NCBI RefSeq assembly: GCF_009687845.1
Contig: NZ_BLAD01000037.1
Span: 62,001 to 126,000 of the forward strand
DNA from: Acrocarpospora corrugata
Lineage (GTDB): Bacteria > Actinomycetota > Actinomycetes > Streptosporangiales > Streptosporangiaceae
Direction of reading: 5' to 3'
DNA: 64,000 nt
Position 1 is the stretch's first letter; every line of letters starts with the position of its first letter. The notes under the pieces were generated by a model that saw only the letters and a program-made list of their open reading frames with translations, searched no databases and was not told the DNA's origin. Below, piece by piece: positions 16,815 to 24,881 of this stretch. Both the position numbers and the translations under genes were made by a program.

Positions 16815-16834
16815 GGGACCGCAATTGCGGTCCC
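16815..16834. promoter_or_regulatory. Perfect 20-bp palindrome GGGACCGCAATTGCGGTCCC
   Basis: The sequence is fully self-complementary with no spacer. It stands about 80 bases before the TTG start of the M6 protease and 100 bases after frdD. A zero-loop palindrome without T-tract suits a dimeric DNA-binding protein better than an intrinsic terminator. Its centre CCGCAATTGCGG is identical to the core of the palindrome at 5933-5944. Confidence 0.5.
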
Positions 16835-16915
16835 GTGTGACAGGCCGTGGCGCGCGACATCCCTAGCGCGCCGTTCGGATGTCGCCCGGTAACCCCGGGC
16901 AGGGAGGGACATACC

Positions 16916-19765
16916 TTGTCAGGCAGAACATCCTCAGGACGGGCCCGGCGTCTGGCCGCCATCGTGCCCGCCCTCGGCCTCGCGGCAGCGGGGCTGACGG
17001 CCATTCCCGGGGCGGCGGTGACCGCGGCCGCGGCCGACACCTCGGTGGCCACCTACATCCCGTCTCCCAGCGACCACTACATCAACTACGCGCCCCCGAT
17101 GGTGCAGGCCGACACCACCGCGGCCGGCGCGGAGCGGTTAACCGCCGGTTCGCAGAGCCGGTCGGGCCGTTCCGGCCAGGACGTCGCGCAGACCACCGCG
17201 CAGACCACCGCGCAGACCATCGACCGCAAGTACGCCGGCGGCAACCCGGTGGCCGCCCGCAGGCTCGCCGACAACGAGCGGCGCGCGGTCAGGACCGGCA
17301 AGAACCCGTTCGAGTTCATCTTCAAGAAGGCCGGCGCCAAGCAGACCGCGAAGCTGCTGACGCTGCTGGTGGAGTTCAACGAGAACGCCAACGACGACTT
17401 CTCCGGCTTCAGCCGGCAGGCGTCCACGGCCGACCCGAACACCTGCGTGGTCGAGTCGGCCGGCACCAAGGTCAACGGCCCGCTGCACAACAAGATCCCG
17501 AACCCGGCGACCCTGCCGGGACCGGGCAAGGACAACAACTCGATGTGGGTGCCGGACTTCAGCGGCGACCACTTCAACAAGATGCTCTACACCGACAAGG
17601 GGATCACCTCGCGGGTCCGTACGGACCTGACCGACCCCCGCGACGGCAAAAAGGGCATCGACATCTCCGGCTTCACCATGAAGAAGATGTACGAGGAGAT
17701 GTCCAAGGGCGCCTACACCGTCACCGGTGCGGCGGTGGGCTGGCTGAAGGTCCCCCACTCCGAGGGCTGGTACGGCGCGGCCGAGTGCAACCCCGCCGGC
17801 GGCAACGCCCCGCAGAACCAGAACGGCCACCCCGACAACCCGGCCGGCCCCGCCCAGCTCGGCGTCGACGCGGTGAACGCGCTCCGCGCCCAGCAGCCGA
17901 ACTTCCCGTGGGCCGACTACGACGTCGAGGACGTCAGCGACGCGGACGGCGACGGCAACCTGCTGGAGCCGGACGGCGTCATCGACCACCTGGTCCTGGT
18001 GCACGCCGGCAAGGACAAGTCCGGCGGCGGCGGCGCCGAGGGCACGTACGCCATCTGGGCGCACTCCGCCACCATCCCGGGCGGCTACACCATCCCGGGC
18101 ACCGGCAAGCGGATCTCCAACTACATCGTGCAGCCCGAGGACTCCGGCGTCGGCGTCTTCGCCCACGAGTACGGCCACGACCTGGGCCTGCCCGACCTGT
18201 ACGACTCCACCGGCGCGGGCGACTCCAGCGTCGAGTTCTGGGACCTGATGTCGACCGGCTCGCACTCCGGGCCGATCTTCCAGTCGATGCCCGCCCACAT
18301 GGGCATCTGGGACAAGTGGGTCCTGGGCTGGGTGAACCCGAAGGCGCTCAACCCGGGTGACGGCACCAAGCTGGTCACCGTCGGCCAGGCGTCCCGTACG
18401 CCGAAGCTGACCGAGGACGGCGTCCGGATCAACCTGCCGGACAAGTCGGTCACCATGACGACGCCGCACAGCGGCGCCAACGCCTGGTGGACCGGCAACG
18501 ACCAGAACTGGGCCGACGTGCGGCTGACCCGCACGGTCCAGGTCCCGGGCGGCTCGGACGTGAAGTTCTGGATGTGGAACGACTACGTCATCGAAGCGGA
18601 CTGGGACTACGGCTTCGTCGAGGTCTCCACCGACGGCGGCGCCACCTGGAACGAGCAGAAGGTCTACACCGAGGGCGGCGCGCTCGTCTCCACCGACGAC
18701 GGCTACGCCGACCCGAACAACCGCATGCAGGACTTCGGCGGCAAGAAGTACGGCCTGACCGACCACACCGACTCCTGGCGGCACGACTACATCGACCTCG
18801 CCCCGTTCGCGGGCCAGACCGTCCAGGTCCGGCTGCGGTACGCGACGGACGAGGCGTTCCTCGAGCGCGGCTGGTTCGCGGACGACTTCTCGGTCACGGC
18901 CGGCGGCGTCACCGTGTGGAGCGACGACGTGGAGGCCGGGGCGAACGGCTGGACCGCCGCCACGGGCACCTTCACCGACACCCGCGGCGCCGGCTGGACG
19001 CGGCACGGCGGCAACATCGTCACCGAGCTGTTCTACCTGGCCGAGTGGCGTAACCTCGACGGCTTCGACCAGGGCCTGGCGTACACCTACGACACCAACT
19101 ACCAGCGCAACGGCGTCTGGAAGGTGGACAAGGTCAAGTACAACGCGCCCGGTCTGCTGGTCTGGCTGCGGGACGGCTCGTTCAGCGGCAACAGCCCGGC
19201 GACGAACGTGCTCTCGCTGCCGTCGCTCGGCTCGAAGGGGCAGCTGCTCCTGGTGGACTCGCACTTCGACCCGCTGCGCAGGACCGGCGTCGCGGCCACG
19301 AAGGACCCGAGCGTGCTGAAGAACATCCCGATGCGCCCGCAGGCCTCCAACGCGGCCTTCGGCTTCGAGAAGACCTACCCGTTCCGGGAGTGCTTCGAGG
19401 CGGCCGGCGAGCCGTTCAGCGAGTACTGCACCTCGTTCCCTGCGCAGAACCCGGTCAAGGCGTTCACCGACGCCAAGACCTGGTACCCGGGCATCGAGGA
19501 CCGCGGCGCCCAAGGGCTCTTCGCCCGTAACCGGGACGCCTCGGCGGTCGTGCCCTCGCGCGACGACCAGCAGTACAGCGTCCGCGTCGTCAACCCGGAC
19601 GGAACCCCCGCCACCGGTCTGTACGGCGAGGACTTCCTCGGCTTCACCCTCGGCTCCGGCAACCCCGGCGATGAGGGCGTGGCCCTGGGCGCGCAGATCA
19701 AGCTGATCACCCCGCTCCCGCTCAACCTCGGAGTCATCCTCCAGGTGACGGCGGCCAAGAAGTAG
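16916..19765 (+). CDS. Secreted immune-inhibitor-A-type metalloprotease (peptidase M6)
   Basis: A protein of about 949 residues. The TTG at 16916 is chosen because AGGGAGGGA sits about 6 bases upstream; it gives an Arg-rich N-terminus, a hydrophobic core (LAAIVPALGLAAAGLTAIPGA) and Ala-rich cleavage region, a clear export signal. A pro-region follows, then the M6 domain with the zinc motif HEYGHDLGLPD at residues 417-427. C-terminal carbohydrate-binding-like beta domains carry two WNEQKVYTEGG / VEVSTDGG-type segments. It should be an extracellular protease. A strong terminator lies at 19779 and a degraded second copy follows directly. Confidence 0.9.
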   Translation: MSGRTSSGRARRLAAIVPALGLAAAGLTAIPGAAVTAAAADTSVATYIPSPSDHYINYAPPMVQADTTAAGAERLTAGSQSRSGRSGQDVAQTTAQTTAQTIDRKYAGGNPVAARRLADNERRAVRTGKNPFEFIFKKAGAKQTAKLLTLLVEFNENANDDFSGFSRQASTADPNTCVVESAGTKVNGPLHNKIPNPATLPGPGKDNNSMWVPDFSGDHFNKMLYTDKGITSRVRTDLTDPRDGKKGIDISGFTMKKMYEEMSKGAYTVTGAAVGWLKVPHSEGWYGAAECNPAGGNAPQNQNGHPDNPAGPAQLGVDAVNALRAQQPNFPWADYDVEDVSDADGDGNLLEPDGVIDHLVLVHAGKDKSGGGGAEGTYAIWAHSATIPGGYTIPGTGKRISNYIVQPEDSGVGVFAHEYGHDLGLPDLYDSTGAGDSSVEFWDLMSTGSHSGPIFQSMPAHMGIWDKWVLGWVNPKALNPGDGTKLVTVGQASRTPKLTEDGVRINLPDKSVTMTTPHSGANAWWTGNDQNWADVRLTRTVQVPGGSDVKFWMWNDYVIEADWDYGFVEVSTDGGATWNEQKVYTEGGALVSTDDGYADPNNRMQDFGGKKYGLTDHTDSWRHDYIDLAPFAGQTVQVRLRYATDEAFLERGWFADDFSVTAGGVTVWSDDVEAGANGWTAATGTFTDTRGAGWTRHGGNIVTELFYLAEWRNLDGFDQGLAYTYDTNYQRNGVWKVDKVKYNAPGLLVWLRDGSFSGNSPATNVLSLPSLGSKGQLLLVDSHFDPLRRTGVAATKDPSVLKNIPMRPQASNAAFGFEKTYPFRECFEAAGEPFSEYCTSFPAQNPVKAFTDAKTWYPGIEDRGAQGLFARNRDASAVVPSRDDQQYSVRVVNPDGTPATGLYGEDFLGFTLGSGNPGDEGVALGAQIKLITPLPLNLGVILQVTAAKK

Positions 19766-19778
19766 CAACGACCGAATC

Positions 19779-19810
19779 GGCGGCCTCCGGGAAACCGGGG
19801 GCCGCCTTTT
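19779..19810 (+). terminator. Intrinsic terminator after the M6 protease
   Basis: A 12-bp GC-rich stem (GGCGGCCTCCGG / CCGGGGGCCGCC, with one T-G pair) closes a GAAA tetraloop and is followed by TTTT. It starts 13 bases after the protease stop codon. Confidence 0.85.
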
Positions 19811-19839
19811 GCCGTCCGCCGTTTGACTTACCGTGTGAC

Positions 19840-21888
19840 AAGTTCATCTACAAGAAGGTCAGGACCAAGCAGACCGCGAAGCTGCTGACCCTGCTGGTGG
19901 AGTTCAACGAGAACGCCAACGACGACTTCTCCGGCTTCAGCCGCCAGTCCTCCACGGCCGACCCGAACACCTGCGTGGTCGAACCGCCCGGCACCAAGAT
20001 CAACGGCCCGCTGCACAACAAGATCCCGAACCCGGCGACCCTGCCGGGACCGGGCAGGGACAACCAGACCCTCTGGGTGCCCGACTTCAGCGCCGCCCAC
20101 TTCAACAAGATGCTCTACACCGACGCCGGCATCACCACCCGCGTCCGCCCCGACCTGACCGACCCCAGGGACGGTAAGAAGGGCATCGACATCTCCGGCT
20201 TCACCATGAAGAAGATGTACGAGGAGATGTCCAAGGGCGCCTACACCGTCGCCGGCGCGGCCATCGGCTGGCTCAAGGTGCCCCACTCGGAAGGCTGGTA
20301 CGGCGCCGCCGCCTGCGACCCCGAGAACGACAACGCCCCGCAGAACACCAACGGCCACCCCGACAACCCGCTCGGCGCGGCCGCGCTCGGCATCGGCGCG
20401 GTCAACGTGCTGGCCGCCCAGCAGCCGAACTTCCCGTGGGCCGACTACGACATCGAGGACACCGCGGACGCCGACAACGACGGCAACCGCCTGGAGCCGG
20501 ACGGCGTGATCGACCACCTCTTCCTGGTGCACGCCGGCGAGGACAAGTCCGGCGGCGGCGGCGCGGAGGGCACGTACGCCATCTGGGCGCACGCCTCCAC
20601 CATCACCGGCGGCTACAGCATCCCCGGCACCACCAAGAAGATCGCCAACTACATCGTCCAGCCGGAGGACTCCGGCGTCGGCGTCTTCGCCCACGAGTAC
20701 GGCCACGACCTCGGCCTGCCCGACCTCTACGACGTCACCGTCGCCGGCGACACCAGCGTCGAGTTCTGGTCGCTGATGTCCACCGGCTCGCACTCCGGGC
20801 CGATCTTCCAGTCGATGCCCGCCCACATGGGCATCTGGGACAAGTGGGTGCTGGGCTGGGCGAACCCGAAGATCGTCGATCCGGGCAGCGGCACCAAGCT
20901 GATCACCGTCGGCCAGTCCTCGAACACCCCCAAGCTGACCGAGGACGGCGTCCGGATCAACCTGCCGGACAAGTCCACCCAGCTGACCGTGCCGCACAGC
21001 GGCGCCAACGCCTGGTGGTCCAGCCCCGACCAGAACTGGGCCGACTCGCGGCTGACCCGCACCATCCAGGTCCCGGCCGGCGCCGACGTCAAGTTCTGGA
21101 TGTGGAACGACTACATCATCGAAGAGGACTGGGACTACGGCTTCGTCGAGGTCTCCACCGGCGGCGGCGCCACCTGGAACGAGCAGAACGTCTACGCCGA
21201 GGGCGGCACGCTCGTCTCCACCGACAACGACCCCAACAAGCGGCTGAAGGACTTCGGGAACAAGAAGCACGGCCTGACCGGCCACACCGACGGCTGGCGG
21301 CACGACTACATCGACCTGACGCCGTTCGCCGGCGCCACCGTCCAGGTCAGGCTCCGCTACGCCACCGACGCCGCCTACATGGAGCGCGGCTGGTTCTCCG
21401 ACGACTTCTCGGTGACCAACGGCGCGGCCACCGTCTTCACCGACGACGTGGAGGGCGGCGCGAACGGCTGGACCGCGACCACCGGCACCTTCACCAACAC
21501 CCGCGGCCAGGGCTGGATCAGGCACAGCGGCACCGAGGTCACCGACCAGTTCTACCTGGCCGAGTGGCGCAACCTGGACGGCTTCGACAAGGGCCTGGCC
21601 TACACCTACGACACCAACTACCAGCGCGACGGCGTCTGGTTCGCCTCCCGGAGCAGGGACGCCTCCGCGGTGGTCCCCTCCAAGGGCAACCAGCTCTACT
21701 CGGTCCGGGTGGTCAACCCCGACGGCACCCCGGCGACCTCGGTCTACGGGCAGCAGTTCAACGGCTTCACCCTGGGCACCGGCAATCCCGGCGACGAGGG
21801 CAAGGCGCTGGGCGCGCAGCTCAAGCTGATCAGCCCCCTTCCCCTTAACCTCGGCGTCATCCTCCAGGTGACGGCAGCGAAGAAGTAA
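19840..21888 (+). pseudogene. Headless, internally deleted second copy of the M6 protease
   Basis: Similarity to the upstream gene begins abruptly at about 19840 (KFIYKKVRTKQTAKLL, matching residues from about 133 of the first copy) and runs to the same C-terminus (VILQVTAAKK). The signal peptide and pro-region are absent. The only usable in-frame start is the internal GTG at 19897, giving 663 residues. HEYGH is kept. Near the end, GVW is joined directly to FASRSRD, removing about 133 residues that the first copy has between GVW (about 19120) and FARNRD (about 19520). The reading frame is otherwise open. Export is impossible as it stands, so it is probably non-functional or a source for recombination. 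Confidence 0.8.
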
Positions 21889-21905
21889 AGCACTAGCATG
21901 TGATC

Positions 21906-22835
21906 ATGCGCAGCAAGGCGGACCACACGGCGGCCGTCCGGGATGACCGGAAGGCCGCCGTTGTGGTGAACACCAAGTCCCGGCGTGGCCGCAGGCACTA
22001 CGCCGAGGTGCTGCGGCTGATCCGGGCCGCCGGCTTCGCGCCGCTCGGGGTGTTCCCGGTGGACGAGCCGAAGCGGCTGCGGGCCACCCTGGACGAGGCG
22101 CTCGGCCTCGAACCCGACCTGCTCATCGTGGGCGGCGGCGACGGCACGCTGAGCGCGGCGGTCAAGCACCTGGTGCACCGGGACGTGGCGCTGGGCGTGC
22201 TCCCGCTGGGCACCACCAACAACTTCGCCCGCAGTCTCGGCCTGCCGCTGACCCGCACCGGCGCGGTCCGGGTCTTCACCGAGGGCAAGGTCGCCGACAT
22301 CGACCTGGGCTTGTGCGGCGACCGCCCGTTCGCCAACCTGGCCAGCTTCGGCGTCTCCGTCGAGGTGGCCGGCACGGTGAAACCGTGGCTGAAGCGGGTG
22401 CTCGGCCGGGCCGCCTACCCGCTCACCGCGCTGACCATCCTGCCGGGCCACCACGCGTTCCGGGCCTACGTCACGGTGGACGGGGTGCGGCACGAGCTGC
22501 TCACCCACCAGCTCAACATCGCCAACGGCCGGTTCCACGGCGGCTGGCAGATCGCCAGGGACATCAGCATCGACAACCGGCGGCTGGTCGCCTACCAGCT
22601 GGGGTCGGGCAAACGGCTGCGGCTGCTGGTGGAGACCATGGGCCGGGCCACCACCGGCAAGTGGCGCAGCCTGGCCGGAGGGCCTTTCGTGATCGGCAGG
22701 GAGATGCTGATCGAGACGGATCCGCCGATGGCGGCCGACATCGACGGCGAGGTGCGGCTGCGCACGCCGCTCACGCTGACCACGATTCCGAACGGCGTGC
22801 GGGTGATGGTCGGGCAGGACTTCGTCGACACCTGA
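21906..22835 (+). CDS. Diacylglycerol kinase family lipid kinase
   Basis: A 309-residue protein with the DagK catalytic domain. VVVNTKSRRGR is near the N-terminus, the nucleotide motif is IVGGGDGTLS (about residues 75-84), and LGVLPLGTTNNFARSLGLPL follows, all typical of YegS/DagK-like kinases. It phosphorylates diacylglycerol, sphingoid or related lipids at the membrane. The ATG at 21906 is used; a GTG two codons earlier is equally possible and no clear ribosome-binding site decides. It follows the protease relic by 17 bases. Confidence 0.88.
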   Translation: MRSKADHTAAVRDDRKAAVVVNTKSRRGRRHYAEVLRLIRAAGFAPLGVFPVDEPKRLRATLDEALGLEPDLLIVGGGDGTLSAAVKHLVHRDVALGVLPLGTTNNFARSLGLPLTRTGAVRVFTEGKVADIDLGLCGDRPFANLASFGVSVEVAGTVKPWLKRVLGRAAYPLTALTILPGHHAFRAYVTVDGVRHELLTHQLNIANGRFHGGWQIARDISIDNRRLVAYQLGSGKRLRLLVETMGRATTGKWRSLAGGPFVIGREMLIETDPPMAADIDGEVRLRTPLTLTTIPNGVRVMVGQDFVDT

Positions 22836-22841
22836 TCGAAC

Positions 22842-22881
22842 CAAGCAAGTGCTTGACCGCCTTTCGGGTGCGGCGTATAAA
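22842..22881 (+). promoter_or_regulatory. Sigma-70-type promoter with overlapping KstR2-like operator
   Basis: TTGACC (22853-22858), a 17-base spacer and TATAAA (22876-22881) make a near-consensus promoter pointing at the cholesterol oxidase. Overlapping its -35 box is CAAGCA-AG-TGCTTG (22842-22855), which contains AGCAAGTGCTTGAC. This fits the published KstR2 motif AnCAAGnnCTTGnT except for the last base. A TetR-type repressor bound here would block RNA polymerase. The mRNA would have a leader of about 90 bases. Confidence 0.75.
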
Positions 22882-22979
22882 GCAGGTGATCCTGCTTCGG
22901 TAGGCGGGGCTAGGCGCGAACCCGTCCCCGCATCCCTCGATGGATGCCTCATTCGTGCCTGCTGCTCCGGAGGTCTCCC

Positions 22980-24668
22980 TTGGACATCCCCCGTACCGGC
23001 CTGTCCCGTCGCGCGCTGCTCGGAGCCCTTTCCTGGACTCCCGTCTTCCATCTGCTGCCCGCCCGCGGCGCCACCCTCGCCGCGCCGCCCGCCTTCCCCG
23101 GCGGCATCTCCATCTATCAGCAGGCGTACGAGAACTGGTCCGGTGAGATCGAGGTCGACGGCGTCTGGACCTGCGCCCCCGCCACCCCCGCCGACGTGGT
23201 CACGCTGGCCAACTGGGCCCGCGCCAACGGCTGGAAGCTGCGCGCCAAGGGCAAGTCGCACAACTGGTCGCCGCTGGTCATCCCGGCCGGCGCGGCCGGA
23301 AACACCGTCCTGGTGGACACCACCCAGCACCTGACCGCCGTCAGCGTCGGCAGCGGCACCGTCACCGCCCAGACCGGCGTCACCATGGAATCCCTGCTCG
23401 GCACCCTGGAAGGCGCCGGCTACGGCCTGACCGCCACCCCCGCCCCCGGCGACCTGACCCTCGGCGGCGTGCTCGCCATCGACGGCCACGGCACCGCCGT
23501 CCCCAAGACCGGCGAGACCCTCACCCCCGGCCACACCTTCGGCTCGGTCAGCAACCTGGTCGTCTCGCTCAAGGCCGTCACCTGGAACGGCTCCGCCTAC
23601 GCGCTGCGCACCTTCCAGCGCGGCGACGCGCAGATCGCCGCCCTGCTGGTCAACCTGGGCCGCTCGTTCATCACCGAGGTGACGTTGCGGGTCGGCGCGA
23701 ACAAGCGGCTTCGCTGCCAGAGCTTCTACCACATCAACGTCAACGACATGTTCGCGCCGCCCGCCAGCGCCGGCTCCAGCTCGTTCGCCGGCTACGTCAA
23801 CTCCACCGGCCGGGTCGAGGCCATCTGGTTCCCGTTCACCACCGTGCCCTGGCTGAAGGTGTGGAGCGTCGCGCCCAGCAAGCCGCTGTTCGCCAAACAG
23901 GTCAACTCCCCCTACAACTACCCGTTCTCCGACTTCCTCTCCGAGGCCGCCTCCGACCTGCTGTCCCAGATCGTGGCGGGCAACGCCGGGCTGACGCCGA
24001 CGTTCGAGAACACCCAGATGGCGGTGGTCGGCTCCGGGCTGATCCTGACCGGGACGTGGGACATCTGGGGCTGGTCCAAGAACACCCTGCTGTACGTGCG
24101 GCCGACCACGCTGCGGGTCACCGCCAACGGGTACGCCATCCTGACCACCCGGGCCAACATCCAGCGGGTGGTGAGCGAGTTCTACACCTACTACAAGAAC
24201 GCGCTCAACGCGTACGCGGCGCTGGGGCGCTATCCGATGAACGGGCCGCTGGAGATCCGGGTGACCGGGCTGGACAACCCCGCCGACGCGCAGGTGGCCG
24301 GGGCGGTGTCGCCGCAGCTGTCGGCGCTGCGGCCGAGGCCGGATCATCCGGACTGGAACGTGGCGGTGTGGCTGGACATCCTCACCGTGCCGGGGACGCC
24401 GTACGCGCAGCAGTTCTACCGGGAGACCGAGCAGTGGATCCTGGCCAACTACACCTACGCGGGGGTGCGCCCCGAGTGGTCGAAGGGGTGGGGGTACTCG
24501 GGCACGGCGACCTGGGCGGACGCGGGGTTCCGGGACACGGTGATCCCCGCGGCGTACCGGGCCGGGCAGCCGGTGGGCGACAACTGGGACACCGCGGTGG
24601 GCACGCTGAACGCGCTGGACCCGCACCGGGTGTTCAGCAACTCATTCCTGGACGCGCTTCTCGATTGA
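22980..24668 (+). CDS. Secreted cholesterol oxidase, type II (FAD-binding, covalent-flavin family)
   Basis: About 562 residues from a TTG start at 22980, chosen because CGGAGG lies 6 bases before it. The N-terminus SRRALLGALSWTPVFHLLPA is a Tat-type signal. An FAD-binding (PCMH) domain follows, with LRAKGKSHNWSPLVI (the His is the likely flavin link) and TLGGVLAIDGHGTAVP. The large C-terminal half matches the cholesterol-oxidase substrate-binding domain (KTLLYVRPTT-like NTLLYVRPTTLR, LEIRVTGLD, NVAVWLDILTVPGTPYAQQFYRETEQWI). It would oxidise sterols with O2 outside the cell, releasing H2O2. It has its own promoter and operator. Confidence 0.85.
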   Translation: MDIPRTGLSRRALLGALSWTPVFHLLPARGATLAAPPAFPGGISIYQQAYENWSGEIEVDGVWTCAPATPADVVTLANWARANGWKLRAKGKSHNWSPLVIPAGAAGNTVLVDTTQHLTAVSVGSGTVTAQTGVTMESLLGTLEGAGYGLTATPAPGDLTLGGVLAIDGHGTAVPKTGETLTPGHTFGSVSNLVVSLKAVTWNGSAYALRTFQRGDAQIAALLVNLGRSFITEVTLRVGANKRLRCQSFYHINVNDMFAPPASAGSSSFAGYVNSTGRVEAIWFPFTTVPWLKVWSVAPSKPLFAKQVNSPYNYPFSDFLSEAASDLLSQIVAGNAGLTPTFENTQMAVVGSGLILTGTWDIWGWSKNTLLYVRPTTLRVTANGYAILTTRANIQRVVSEFYTYYKNALNAYAALGRYPMNGPLEIRVTGLDNPADAQVAGAVSPQLSALRPRPDHPDWNVAVWLDILTVPGTPYAQQFYRETEQWILANYTYAGVRPEWSKGWGYSGTATWADAGFRDTVIPAAYRAGQPVGDNWDTAVGTLNALDPHRVFSNSFLDALLD

Positions 24669-24881
24669 GGCCAGCCGCCGGTAGGCCGGGCGGAGCAGGT
24701 CCAGCAGCGGGATGTGCCTGATCTTGATGGGTGGTGGTTCCAGCGCGCGCAGCAGCAGGTCGGCGGGGGAGCTGACGTCCGGGTGGGCCTTCAGCCGGGC
24801 CAGCGACACCGAGGGCGCGTAGAAGTCGTCGAGCCGGTCGGCGAACGGCACGTCCTCGACGTCGAGCGGATCTCCGGTCAT
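24642..24881 (-). CDS. Small hypothetical protein coupled to the SNF2 helicase
   Basis: A 79-residue protein (MTGDPLDVEDVPFADRLDDFYAPS ... IEKRVQE) without membrane segments. Its ATG at 24881 overlaps the stop of the helicase by one base (TGATG), so the two are translated together. The N-terminal half is acidic and the C-terminal half basic and helical. The last 27 bases overlap the convergent cholesterol oxidase gene. I do not recognise the family; a role as helicase partner is inferred from the coupling only. Confidence 0.65.
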   Translation of the reverse strand: MTGDPLDVEDVPFADRLDDFYAPSVSLARLKAHPDVSSPADLLLRALEPPPIKIRHIPLLDLLRPAYRRLASIEKRVQE

